Below, piece by piece: positions 10,783-19,873 of a stretch of DNA of 24,463 nt. The translations under genes were made by a program, and so were the position numbers. Source of the stretch: Ophiosphaerella korrae (Eukaryota; Ascomycota; Dothideomycetes; Pleosporales; Phaeosphaeriaceae); contig JALNQF010000536.1 in the NCBI GenBank assembly GCA_028456385.1, positions 1 through 24,463 on the forward strand, given 5' to 3'. Position 1 is the stretch's first letter; every line of letters begins with the position of its first letter. The notes below the pieces were generated by a model that saw only the letters and a program-made list of their open reading frames with translations, did not search any database and was not told the origin of the DNA.

Positions 10783-11919
10783 AGAAGTAAAGACCTAAGA
10801 AAAGATAAGGAAACTTAGTTAAAAATAACTAAGAACAAGAAAGAAGCACTAAAAGTATAAGCTAAACCTTAGGAGAAAGTAGTAAGGAGTAAAGAAGTAT
10901 AATATATAATGCTCTATTAGACCTTTTGTTATAATAACAACTACTACATACATCTTTCTAGTAAATAGGGAGTAGTATAGTTCTTATAGAAATAGAGACA
11001 TAGAGTAGCTATAATAAAGGAAAGTAGAATAAAAGTATAGCTAGAAGAGATAGCCTATATAATAGACCTACTAATAGAAGATTTAGAAGAGGAAGAACCT
11101 TAGACCCTATTAATCTAGGCTAAAGAACGAGCACTAGATAAAGAGACTACTATAGCTTCCTCTAAAGAACTACAAGAAAGTAAGAGATAAGTTAGTATAA
11201 GAAGTATAGAGTATACCTAGCTAGATATATATAGCTATAATAGCTACATAATAATAGATATAGAAAAATAAAACAAAGAATAGAGATTTGTTTAAATATA
11301 CTTAATAGTTATAAGTATAGAGGAAGCGTATAAAGACTAAAAAGAACGTAATCCTAAAGAAATAAAGTTTACACTATTTTAAGAATAGATAAAGTAATAT
11401 ATAGTTATAGTAGGAAGAATACTTATATAAAAAGAATAGTAGTACCTTATAAGAAAAACATAATAGATTAATAAAGCCTATACACTAAGAGTACTAGTAG
11501 TGTACTATATCCTAATAATAGACATACCTAGAAAAGATAAATACTAGGAAGAGGATAACAAAATAATAGATCTAAAACATCTAGTATACTTTAAAGTATT
11601 ATAGATATTATACCTAGACAAAAATTATACTATATATAGAAACTCTAAAGCAAACAACAATATATAGCCTATATAAAGAAGAGGCTATAACTATACAAGA
11701 GTAATCTTAGTAGAAGATATCTAAGGATAGAAAATAATCCTAGAAGATAGATACGTAGTAGCAAGACCTAGTCTAAAACTATCTAAAAAATGTGTCTAAG
11801 GAGGACTATAGTATAAGTGTATATATAATAAATACCTAAAATATAAAGAATATAAGCTTAAAGTAAGCCTATAGCTTAAGAAAGATAAATAGTTCGCAAA
11901 GATACCTAAGCAAAAATAG
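10783..11919 (+). pseudogene. Unassigned linker between Gag knuckles and protease of element D
   Basis: About 380 codons in the gag-pol frame, long for a gap between knuckles and protease. It contains an acidic piece (around 11073-11100), a stretch free of stops around 11221-11265 and, at about 11791-11868, a block rich in Cys/Tyr/Lys with TGT codons at 11791 and 11818; element F has TAC and TAT (Tyr) at these two, which suggests an original Cys/His cluster. The same linker is present in B, C and F with similar length (411-414 codons from knuckle 2 to protease). I recognise no domain in it. Confidence 0.6.
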
Positions 11920-12260
11920 CTAAAAGGCGTAGGAGGCCTATATATTATAAAAATAAGTACTTACTAGGAAAGAAAAGTATAATTAATAATTAATAGTAGA
12001 GCTACAAGAAACTTTATATTAAAGAAGTTTATAGAAACACAAGGAATAAGGTATATAATAAAGAAATATCCTCGACAATTAAGTATAATTAAAGGAAAAC
12101 TATTCTAAGAACCTATTAGATTCGAAACAGTTCCCTCTACATTAAAACTAGAAGGAATAACAATTAAGAATATAGTTATAGATATAACGACAATTAATAA
12201 CAAATAAGATATAATACTAGGAATACTATAGTTATAAATAACTAACCTATAGATTAATTA
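11920..12260 (+). pseudogene. Protease domain (retropepsin-like) of element D
   Basis: Aspartic protease that would cleave the polyprotein. The active-site block at 11983-12018 reads LIINSRATRNFI; the catalytic Asp-Ser-Gly has become Asn-Ser-Arg through GAT to AAT and GGA to AGA, both in a TpG context on this strand. The aligned blocks of B, C and F carry the same Asp-to-Asn change. A second conserved strand with an Ile-Leu-Gly triplet follows near 12220. Domain limits are approximate. Confidence 0.82.
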
Positions 12261-12519
12261 GAGAATAAGAAAAATTAACTACTATAGAACAGACACGTTA
12301 AAAGCTAATATAAGCACTTATAAGAGAGAATTCCTTAAAGAATATAAAAAATAGGAAAAACAACTTATAGAACCTAAAGATTACCTTCTAGAATATTAAC
12401 TATAAGACCTAGCGATAGAACTAGTAGAAGGCAAAGACGTAAGATAGAGCCTAGTCTACTAGAAAATAGAAGAAGAGTCTAAAATTAAATAAATATTTAT
12501 CTAGAATATAATAAAAAAG

Positions 12520-13130
12520 GGATAGATAAGAGAATCTAAATCCTTAGTAGCGCATAGACTTATATTTGTAGATAAAAAGGGAACGAGTAACAAGAGACCC
12601 TACGTAGATTTTAGGAAGACTAACGTAATTATAAACAAGAACTAATACCTATTACTACAAATAGATAGAATACAAAATAAATTACAAAGAGCAAGAATCT
12701 TTATAAAACTAGATATTTAGAACGCGTACTACTAGATTAGAATTAAAAAAAGAGATAAATAGAAGATAGCGTTTAGAATATAGTATAGACTATATAAATA
12801 TCTAGTTATACTGTTTAGCTTAATAAACGCACTAGTAGTATTCTAAGAAAGGATTAATATAGTACTAAGAGAGTACTTAGACGTATTTATATTTATATAC
12901 CTAGATAATATCCTTATATTTTTAGAAATAGAGGAAGAATACGTATAACACGTATATAAAGTACTAGAGAAACTAGTAGAAAATAAGCTATTTCTAAAAA
13001 TAAGAAAATGCGAATTTTATATAAAAGAAATAGACTTCCTTAGATTTATTATTAAACTAGGAAAAATTAAGATCGACCTAGAAAAGATTAGATTAATTAA
13101 CAAATAGCTAATACTAAAAAACCTAAAAGA
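12520..13130 (+). pseudogene. Reverse transcriptase domain of element D
   Basis: RNA-dependent DNA polymerase core. Visible landmarks: PYVDFRKTN at 12598-12624; first catalytic Asp in KLDI at 12706-12717; the YxDD motif at 12898-12909 reading YLDN (second Asp GAT changed to AAT after a T, i.e. TpG to TpA), followed by ILIF; then the KCEF block near 13006. Stops occur about once per 13 codons (9 in 12481-12840). Spacing from protease (915 nt) and to integrase (1,269 nt) is identical in element F. Confidence 0.9.
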
Positions 13131-13199
13131 AGTATAATAATTTTATAGGTTAGCTAACTTTTGTAGAAAGTTAATAATAAGATAGTCTAAAGATATAGA

Positions 13200-13620
13200 A
13201 CTAATAACTAGACTTATAAAAAAAGATACGCTATTTAAGTAGATAAAAGAATACAATAAAGTATTTAAGAAAATTAAAAGAAAGTTTATAGAAAACCTAG
13301 TTATTAGAATATATAACCTAGACCTACTAGTAGTAGTAAAAATAGATGCGTCTAACTTAGTCTATAGAATAGCACTAATACAAGAAGACCTAGAAACTAA
13401 TAAGGAGTATTTAGTTAAATACTTTTCTAAGAAAATAAAGCTAGTAGAGCTTAATTATCTAATCTATAACAAAGAGATACTAGTAATATATAAAGTATTT
13501 AAGTAATAGAGAGTATATTTATAAAGAGTAAAATATTAGATAAAGGTCTATATAGACTACAAGAACCTTACAAGATTTATAATAAATAAAGAACTATTAC
13601 AATACTATACAAGATAGTAG
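13200..13620 (+). pseudogene. RNase H domain of element D
   Basis: Follows RT directly, degrading the RNA strand during reverse transcription. The motif IDAS at 13342-13353 contains the first catalytic Asp, still intact; the block YLVKYFSKK (around 13411) and the NKEIL block near 13471 (Asp to Asn) follow, as in Ty3/gypsy RNase H. Limits approximate. Confidence 0.82.
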
Positions 13621-13949
13621 GAGTTTCTATTAATATTTAATATAGAAATAATATATATAAAAAGGAAAGATAACTAATTTATAGACGCTCTTAGTAGAAG
13701 ACTAGACTTATAAGAAGAAGTAAGCGCTACTAGTATAGTTCTAATTAAGAATAAAGATAGATATTTAGTCCTAAATACACCTAAAATAGCTACAATACTT
13801 AAAAGAACAAGTAGCGAGCTAGATAAATAGATTTAGAAAATAACGCAAGAAGTATCTAAAGAAATAGAAAAACTAGAAACTTAAGAAGGACTAGTATAAG
13901 CCTATAGAAGAATATATATTCTAGGAAAGATCTAAAGAGAATTTATACA

Positions 13950-14700
13950 ACAATTCTACAAATTACTAGTATATAGATACTAAGGTATTAACAAGATATT
14001 AGATAGACTCTTAAAGGACTATTATATCCTAAAGGCAAGACAACTAGTAATAAAAGTACTACGAGACTATATAGAATACTATAGAAATAAATATAATAGA
14101 CACGCACTATATAGAATACTACAACTAATAGAGATACTAGAATAACTATAGGAAATTATTATAATAGACTTTATTACAAAACTACCTAAGTCTAAGGACC
14201 TAATATTAGGAGTTAAGTACAATAGAATCCTAATAATAGTAGATAAACTTATAAAGTACTTATACTTTAGACTATATAAGGAGAAAAGTAGAATAGAAGT
14301 TATAGTATACTAGGTTCTAGGAACTATAATTAGCTAATATAGACTACTAGATAAGATTATTATAGATAGAGACGTAAGATTTATATTAAAACTATAGGGA
14401 ATAATAATAGTACAATTAGGAATTAAATATATAATATTAACAGTATACTACCTATAGATAGATAGATAATTAGAACGTATAAATTAGATAGTAGAACAAT
14501 ACCTAAGATACTACCTTAATTATAACTAGAATAACTAGGTACAACTATTACCTATAGCACAACTAGTATACAACAGCGCAAAGAATATAGTAATAAGAGT
14601 AACGCCCTTCTTTGTAAACTATAGATTTAAGCCTAATATATACTAGATACTAAGAAACTAGATATCTTAGTCTCTAAGAGGAAAAAACTTCGCTAATAGA
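13950..14700 (+). pseudogene. Integrase of element D (zinc finger plus DD35E core)
   Basis: Inserts the cDNA into the host genome. The N-terminal HHCC zinc finger is recognisable around 13960-14079, but its Cys pair reads Tyr-x-x-Tyr (14068-14079). The catalytic triad is intact: Asp 14167-14169 (in DFITKLPKSK), Asp 14365-14367 (in IIIDRDVRF) and Glu 14473-14475, giving Asp-65-Asp-35-Glu spacing. A conserved PFFVNY block follows near 14608. Interspersed RIP stops. Confidence 0.9.
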
Positions 14701-15048
14701 CTTAAGAATATATAGGATTAACTAAGATAGGACGTAGAATTCCTATATAATTGTATAGCTAAGTACTATAACAAGAAATATAAAGAAGGACCCTAATTTA
14801 GAAAGAGAGAAAAAGTATAGTTAGTATAGAAAAACATTAAGAGTAAGAGACTAAGCCTAAAACTAGACTACGTTAAGATAAGACTATATAAAATTAAGAA
14901 AGAAGTTACGCTAGTTATATTTAAACTAAAGCTACTAAATAAAATAAAAATATATCTAACTTTTTACGTAGTACTACTTAAGATAGTACTATAAAACGTA
15001 GAACTACTAGTATATAAAGTAGACACGTATAGAGAACAAGAAGAATAG

Positions 15049-15198
15049 GAAGTAAAAGAAATCTTAGTATACTAGTTCTATAATAGTAGGAACTACTATC
15101 TAGTAAAATAGATAGGTATAGATAAAAAAGGATAACTATAAGAAGAAATATAGGAACTAGAAGATAACTTTAACTACCCTAAGAAACTAGAGGACTTC
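15049..15198 (+). pseudogene. C-terminal chromodomain of element D pol
   Basis: Fifty codons at the end of pol reading EVKEIL...YYLVK (stop) IG...LEDNFN...LEDF. This is the chromodomain fold signature of chromoviruses: a Tyr-Leu-Val-Lys-Trp-x-Gly core with the Trp codon turned to TAG, then the Glu-rich helix. Chromodomains of this type bind methylated histone H3 and steer integration to heterochromatin. Present without indel at the same distance (882 nt) from the first integrase Asp in element F. Confidence 0.82.
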
Positions 15199-15526
15199 TA
15201 AAGTTAAAACCCTCTAGAACGCCTAGCAGTAAACTAAGAGAACTAACATTACTATTGCTAGATAGAGAGGTAATAGGAGCGCCTAACGTAGGACCTACTA
15301 CAGCAACACTAAATACCTTATCTAAGTCTAGCTTAGCTTCTAGAGCTACTAACTATATAGCTAATTTTTTATTATTTAGCGCCTTTATCTTATAAAGATA
15401 AAAGAGATAAGCTTAATTCTCTACTAGCTTACTCTACGTAAGCTCTTAGATCTACTTATACTTAGCTTTAGCCTCTATAATTTAAGATAGTAATTTCTCT
15501 TAAGCTTAGTTAATAGCTCTCCCTAT
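15179..15526 (-). pseudogene. Candidate antisense ORF downstream of the element D chromodomain (about 115 codons)
   Basis: On the minus strand, from an inferred ATG (ATA, 15526-15524) to TAG at 15181-15179, overlapping the last 20 bases of the chromodomain. Only 8 internal TAA/TAG, against 17 in the sense (pol) frame over the same interval; the last 57 codons (15352-15182) have none. The first half is Lys/Glu/Gln-like and probably helical, with YLYKIKALNNKK in the middle; the end reads LEGFNFRSPLVS. The plus strand, purine-rich through the rest of D, turns pyrimidine-rich here, as expected of a gene on the other strand. Element F has the same frame at 18315-18644 with only whole-codon length differences. 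I do not recognise the protein. Antisense ORFs between pol and the 3' LTR are known in some plant gypsy elements; whether this is related is unknown. Confidence 0.5.
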
Positions 15527-15534
15527 TATTATTA

Positions 15535-16005
15535 AGCCTAGACGTAAGAATAAGTATAATAAATATACACTCTACAAGAGAGACACTAGATACGTTGTAG
15601 GAACTACAAACGTTTACATAAATATATACCTCGTAAGCCCTACTATTATTTATAGAAACTACACAAAGAGAGTACTTAGGATTTAACTTAGAAGAAGTAT
15701 AACAAGAATAAGGAAATATTTTAACACTATTACGTAATACGTAATTAGTAAGAAGATATTAATAACGTATAGAAGAGACAACTATAGGGAGTAATAAAGA
15801 ACTAGAAATTAACGAAAAAAGTAAGTTAATAACCTTAGCTCTAGGATAGATAAACAAGGACCTACCTAGAAGAGGAGATAGTGTTACGACAGTAATAAGA
15901 GAAATATAGATAGAACTAATTAGCCCTACGACTAAAGGATCAAGTTCTTACAAATACAAGGAATATAAACTTAATTAAGAAACTATACATAATTAGGATA
16001 CCTAG
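15535..16005 (+). pseudogene. Candidate third sense ORF running into the 3' LTR of element D
   Basis: About 157 codons in the same frame as gag-pol, separated from it by the antisense ORF. It reads ISIINIHSTREALDTL near its start and ITLALG(stop)INKDLPRRGD just before the LTR, crosses the polypurine tract and continues 42 codons into the LTR to TAG at 16003-16005. About 12 internal stops (8%), the rate seen in RT. Element F matches (18306-17848, four codons shorter), with differences such as Ile/Thr, Ala/Val and His/Tyr. The LTR part is readable in A, B, E and F too, e.g. IEIELISP in A. It may be a separate gene, a pol extension, or chance; no family recognised. Confidence 0.42.
15868..15881 (+). 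promoter_or_regulatory. Polypurine tract of element D
   Basis: agaagaggaga followed by tag, directly before the 3' LTR; it would prime plus-strand DNA synthesis. The complementary pyrimidine runs sit at the same place in E (17409-17421) and F (17972-17985). Confidence 0.85.
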
Positions 16006-16312
16006 GGTAATCTATAATCTATAGACTCTTAGTATTAATAGATTATAGATTAGGGTAATCCGCGATCTATTATTCTTAGTAGTAATAGATTAACAGATTA
16101 AAATAAGTATATAGTTAGTAGCGACGCGTATTATTAAGATAGTATTAGCAATTCAATCCTTTAACTATAGAACACTAATACAAGATAGTTACAAAATATC
16201 TTCTATTATTTATAGTTATTATAGATCCCTATACAAACTTTTGTTATTACTTTACAATCTACTAACCCTTCTAAGATAGGTACTTGTAGTTAACGACAAG
16301 AGGCCTATTACA
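15882..16312 (+). repeat. Element D 3' LTR (431 bp)
   Basis: Same length and ends as the 5' LTR (TGTTACG...TATTACA, final TG-side G altered). All differences from the 5' LTR that I could count are C/T or G/A exchanges, in both directions, so each LTR was mutated independently. Followed by TATAG. Confidence 0.95.
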
Positions 16313-16317
16313 TATAG
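16313..16317. repeat. Target site duplication, right copy (TATAG) of element D
   Basis: Matches 9272-9276. After it, element C gag resumes. Confidence 0.93.
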
Positions 16318-16981
16318 ATTATTTTATAGCGTATCTTTAAGTTTAGTTTTTATTTAAATTATAATATTAAAGATAGCTTATTCTATTCTATATTTTATAA
16401 TAGTTATTTAAATTATAATATATATTTAGGAACACTCTTATATTATATAAGCTTCTTAAGCCTTTCTTTAGCTTATTAGGTAATATCTATATCTCTAAAT
16501 ACTACTCTTATTTATTTAGTAAAGTACTTATAACTTCTAAAAATAGCTTTTATTTTATCTTTTTAGTTTATCTAAGTATATATTATATAGTTTATCTAGT
16601 AAGGTTTAAACTATCTTATTATATTTTCTTTAATATATATTCTAATATATATTACTATCTTATCTTCTCTATTAAAGTATAGTACTTGTATATTAATCTA
16701 GGGTTATACTAAAGCTATAAAAAGTTTTAGTTTCTCTCTTATTTTATTAAACTTCTTAAGTATAAGTATCTTTAGTAGTTTCTATATCGCGCTTATTTCT
16801 AGTCTTTAAGTAATTAGTTCTATCTAGTTTTATCTTTTAATAACTACTTTAATTTATACTTTATTTTATTTTATATATTTTTAGAGTTCTTTATTCTATA
16901 TCTCTAAGGCGTTAATTACTATCTTTATATCTTCTTTTTTTAAGATTAAGTTATTTAAGTAATCTTTAATTACTTTCTATA
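16318..16981 (-). pseudogene. Element C gag, N-terminal part, between insertions D and E
   Basis: Aligns with element A gag from about 480 to 1135 without large gaps (for example the run around tttaaattataatattaaag at 16352-16371 and ggcgttaattactatc at 16908-16923). The expected start codon is not reached: element E is inserted at 16982. Dense RIP stops. With 8985-9276 it makes up the visible gag of C. Confidence 0.83.
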
Positions 16982-17408
16982 TATAATAGGCTACTAGTTA
17001 TTAACTACTAGTACCTATAATAAGAGTTAGTAGATTAGGAAGTAATAGTAAAAGCTTAGGAGTAATCTATAATAACTTATAAATAATAGAAGATATTTTG
17101 TAACTATCTTGTATTAGCGTTCTATAGTTAATAGATTAAATTACTAATACTATCCTAGTAATACGTATTCTATTAACTATATACTTATTGTAATCTATAA
17201 TCTATAGTTACTAAAACTAATAGATTATAGATTATCTTAATCTATAATCTATAGATACTAAGAATATATAGATTATAGATTACTCTAAGTATCCTAGTTA
17301 TATATAGTCTCCTAATTAAGATTATTACCTTACTTATCTTATACTTTATTAGTATCTAAGTTAAAACTAATTAGCTCTATCTTAATTTCTTCTATTATAT
17401 ATATAACA
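16982..17408 (-). repeat. Element E 3' LTR (427 bp)
   Basis: Plus strand begins TATAATAGG and ends TATATAACA. It contains two near-perfect taatctataatcta/tagattatagatta dyads around 17190-17285, of the element A/D type. Directly followed by the pyrimidine-rich complement of a polypurine tract, showing this is the 3' LTR of a minus-strand element and not a solo LTR. Confidence 0.87.
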
Positions 17409-17514
17409 CTATCTCCCTCTCTAAATAGGTTTTAGTTTATCTACCCTAGAGCTAAAGTTATTAATCTAGTTTCTTTATTAATATAGAGTTCTTTATCTTT
17501 GTTTATACTTATTT
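17409..17514 (-). other. Element E internal remnant: polypurine tract and end of candidate third ORF
   Basis: On the minus strand this reads DKELYINKETRLITLALG, then a stop (Trp site), INK-like residues and the purine tract ending at the LTR. It is almost the same protein reading as in F and close to D, so this piece is conserved across at least three copies. Confidence 0.7.
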
Positions 17515-17971
17515 TATAATAGGCTACCTATTATCGACTATAAGTACTTATAAAGAGAGTTAGTAGATTATAAGTTAATAGTAAAAGCTTAGAAGTAATC
17601 TATAATAACTATAAATAATAGAAGATATTTTATAACTATCTTGTATTAGCGTTCTTTAGTTAAAGGATTAAATTACTAATACTATCTTAATAATACGTAT
17701 CCTATTAACTATATACTTATACTAATCTATCTATATAATAGTATAGATTACTACTAATCTATATATATATAACTATAGATTACCCTAATCTATTTATATA
17801 TTATTATAGATTACTTTAATCTATTTATACGTAATTATAGATTACTACTACGTATCTTAGTTATAAGTAGTTTCCTAATTAAGATTATTACTTCGCTCGC
17901 TCTATACTTTGTTAGCGTCTAAGTTAAGACTAATTAGTTCTATTACGATTTCTCTTGTTATATCTATAATA
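17515..17971 (-). repeat. Element F 3' LTR (457 bp)
   Basis: Plus strand begins TATAATAGGCTACC and ends CTATAATA, RIP forms of TG...CA. Longest LTR in the window because of its repeat array. Followed at 17972 by the polypurine complement ctatctcctcctct. Confidence 0.92.
17743..17855. repeat. 31-bp tandem array in the element F 3' LTR
   Basis: Units starting atagatta at 17743, 17775, 17806 and 17837 (periods 32, 31, 31; the last is partial). Each unit holds an inverted pair atagatta...taatctat, so the array is a string of small dyads. The F 5' LTR has the same array. Confidence 0.88.
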
Positions 17972-18306
17972 CTATCTCCTCCTCTAGATAGGTCCTTATT
18001 TATTTATCTTAGAGCTAAAGTTATTAATCTAGTTTCTTTGTTAATATAGAGTTCTTTATCCTCTCTTATACTTACTAAGTCTACTCTTTATTACCTTTAG
18101 TTAGCTAATTATATATTATATTATAGTATTACTATATTTCTATATTTTTATTACAAATCTTTAAATCCTCTTCTAGAGTATATTTCTTTAAAATATAGTA
18201 AGGCTTACAAGGTATATATTTATACTAATACTTGTATATCTTATAACTTTTCTAGTATCTTTCTTATAGAATATAGGTTAATAATACTTATTTACGCGTC
18301 TATACT
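17848..18306 (-). pseudogene. Candidate third sense ORF of element F, ending in the 3' LTR
   Basis: Counterpart of 15535-16005 in element D, 153 codons in the pol frame, from the ISIINLYSIRKILEKL-like start to TAG 42 codons inside the LTR (17850-17848). The segment before the polypurine tract (DKELYINKETRLITLAL) is its best conserved part. Many internal stops. Start not defined. Less convincing than D in its middle third, where stops are frequent. Confidence 0.38.
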
Positions 18307-18314
18307 TATTTATA

Positions 18315-18644
18315 ATAAGAAGAGCTATTAACTATACTTAAGATAAACTATCTAAATAGATTACTAAGGCTAAAAAAGAACGTAATTATATTCTAAGTAT
18401 ATAAGTAGAAAATTATATATATCTAATCTATCTTTATAAGATAAAGGCTTTAAATAATAAGAAGTCTATTACGTAAGCTACTCTTATTAAGTCTAAGCTT
18501 AATTTTAAAACTATAGTAGAGGCTATTCTTATTATATTAGGCGTTCCTAATATCTCTCTATCTAGTAGTAGTAGTATTAATTTTCTTAGTTTACTATAAA
18601 GTACTCTAGAGGGTTTTAACTTTAGAACTTCTCTAGTTTCTTAG
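18315..18644 (+). pseudogene. Candidate antisense ORF of element F (about 109 codons)
   Basis: Antisense to the element, hence on the plus strand: from an inferred ATA (ATG) at 18315 to TAG at 18642-18644. Five internal stops in about 108 codons, while the sense frame over the same bases has about 25. It aligns with the D antisense ORF through RAIN..., a shared YLYKIKALNNKK at about 18432-18467, and the end LEGFNFR(S/T)(P/S)LVS, with two gaps of four and two whole codons. The strand is purine-rich here, opposite to the surrounding T-rich pol sequence. Unrecognised protein; it could still be an untranslated region that happens to be open. Confidence 0.5.
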
Positions 18645-18774
18645 AGTAATTAAGATTATCTTCTAGTTTCTATATTTTCTCTTATAGTTATCCTTTTTTA
18701 TCTATACCTATCTATTCTACTAAGTAGTAGTTTCTTCTATTATAGAACTAGTACTATAAGATTTCTTTAACTTT
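18625..18774 (-). pseudogene. Chromodomain at the end of element F pol
   Basis: Fifty codons aligning without gaps to 15049-15198: YYLV, then a Glu in place of Lys, a stop at the core Trp, IGIDKKG and LEDN. Same position relative to integrase as in D. It would have recognised heterochromatin marks. Confidence 0.78.
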
Positions 18775-19122
18775 TTATTCTTCTTATTCTCTATATATAT
18801 CTACTTTATATACTAGTAGTTCTATATTCTATAGTACTTATTCTAGTAGAGCTATATAGAATATTAGGTATATCTTTATCTTATTTAGTAGCTTTAGTTT
18901 AAATATAACTAGTATAACTTCTTTCTTAATTTTATATAGTTTTATCTTAACGTAGTCTAATTTTAAACTTAGTTACTTACTCTTAATATTTTTCTATACT
19001 AACTATACTTTTTCTCTCTCTCTAAATTAAGGTCTTTCTTTATACTTCTTATTATAGTACTTTACTATATAGTTATACAAGAATTCTATATCTTATCTTA
19101 GTTAATTATATATATCTTTAAG

Positions 19123-19873
19123 TCTATTAGTAAAGTTTTCTTTTCTTAGAGACTAAGATATCTAGTTTCTTAGTATCTAGTATATATTAGGCTTAAATCT
19201 ATAGTTCGCGAAGAAGAGTAATACTCTTATTACTATATTCTTTACGCTATTATATACTAACTATACTATAGGTAGTAACTATACCTAGTTATTCTAGTTA
19301 TAGTTAAAGTAGTATCTTAAGTATTATTCTACTATTTAATTTATTCGTTCTAACTATCTATCTATTTGTAGTTAATATACTATAGATATTACGTATTATA
19401 TTCCTAATTATACTAATATTATTCTCTATAGTTTTAATATAAACTATATATCTCTATCTATAATAATTTTATCTAGTAGTCTATATTAACTAATTATAGT
19501 TCCTAGAACCTAATATATAGTAACTTCTATCCTACTTTTCTCTTTATATAGTTAGAAGTATATATACTTTATAAGTTTATCTACTATTATTATAATTCTA
19601 TTATACTTAACTCCTAATATTAAGTCTTTAGACTTAGGTAGCTTTATAATAAAGTCTATTATAATAACTCTTTATAGTTATTCTAGTACTTTTACTAGTT
19701 ATAGTATTCTATATAGTACGTATCTACTATACTTATTCTTATAATATTCTATATAGTCTTTTAGTACTTCTATTACTAATTATCTTACTTTTAGAATATA
19801 ATAGTCTCGTAGTAGTCTATCTAATATTTTCTTAATACCTTAGTAACTATATACTAGTAATTTATAAAATTAT
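19123..19873 (-). pseudogene. Integrase of element F
   Basis: Catalytic Asp codons at 19656-19654 and 19458-19456 and Glu at 19350-19348, spaced 65 and 35 residues, all unmutated. The zinc-finger Cys pair (near 19755-19744) reads Tyr. The region is still interrupted by many stops. Confidence 0.85.

Larger units (their letters stand above)
9769..15201 (+). pseudogene. Element D gag-pol polyprotein, single frame, inactivated by stops
   Basis: One reading frame of 1,811 codons runs from an inferred ATG now ATA (9769-9771, in acaATGg-like context seen best in element F) to TAA at 15199-15201. Domains in the same frame: Gag with two zinc knuckles (10672-10713, 10741-10782), an unassigned linker, protease (active site 11983-12018), RT (12712, 12898-12915), RNase H (Asp at 13345), integrase (Asp 14167, Asp 14365, Glu 14473) and chromodomain (15049-15198). 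No frameshift separates gag from pol, so the ancestor probably made one Gag-Pol precursor. It is broken by dozens of TAA/TAG codons, nearly all explicable as CAA, CAG or TGG hit by RIP, and by Cys/His-to-Tyr and Asp-to-Asn changes. Element F has a frame of exactly the same length. The final stop could itself be a mutated Gln codon. Confidence 0.9.
9277..16312 (+). mobile_element. Element D: complete plus-strand chromoviral Ty3/gypsy retrotransposon (7,036 bp)
   Basis: Two direct 431-bp LTRs (9277-9707, 15882-16312), both TG...CA, flanked by TATAG duplications; leader, one gag-pol frame, chromodomain, two extra candidate ORFs, polypurine tract. It is inserted in gag of element C in opposite orientation. 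It is the least mutated copy: CpA and TpG are still scattered through it, above all in the LTRs and leader. The two LTRs differ at roughly 45 positions by my count, all transitions, with no indel, so the divergence reflects RIP rather than age. Domain order PR-RT-RNaseH-IN-chromodomain places it in the chromovirus lineage of Ty3/gypsy. Confidence 0.95.
5680..16981 (-). mobile_element. Element C: oldest copy, split by insertions B, D and E
   Basis: Minus-strand element visible as two blocks, 5680-9276 (end of gag, linker, protease, RT, RNase H, start of integrase) and 16313-16981 (N-terminal half of gag). The gap is exactly the complete plus-strand element D with a TATAG duplication. The left end is cut by element B, the right end by element E at 16982. 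Its LTRs are outside the window. As host of three separate insertions it is the oldest element here, and it has almost no CpA/TpG left. Confidence 0.88.
16982..17514 (-). mobile_element. Element E: 3' end only, truncated by element F
   Basis: A minus-strand element inserted in gag of element C. Visible parts: its 3' LTR and 106 bases of internal sequence with the polypurine tract. At 17515 the LTR of element F begins. The remainder of E would lie beyond the right edge of the window, after F. The base run before it, CTATA (16977-16981), is the putative left target duplication. Confidence 0.85.

Noticed and set aside
15202..15526. Simple extension of pol past the chromodomain in the sense frame
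   Set aside because: The sense frame here has 17 stops in D and about 25 in F, two to three times the rate in pol, and the purine skew is reversed. The antisense reading is the better explanation, although an untranslated region is not excluded.
15540..15750. Upstream extension of the antisense ORF of D, aligned with F
   Set aside because: The reading can be aligned between D and F for another 70 codons, but it is a T-rich, Leu/Ile/Phe-heavy translation as any antisense frame of an A-rich strand gives, and the sense strand is the more protein-like here.
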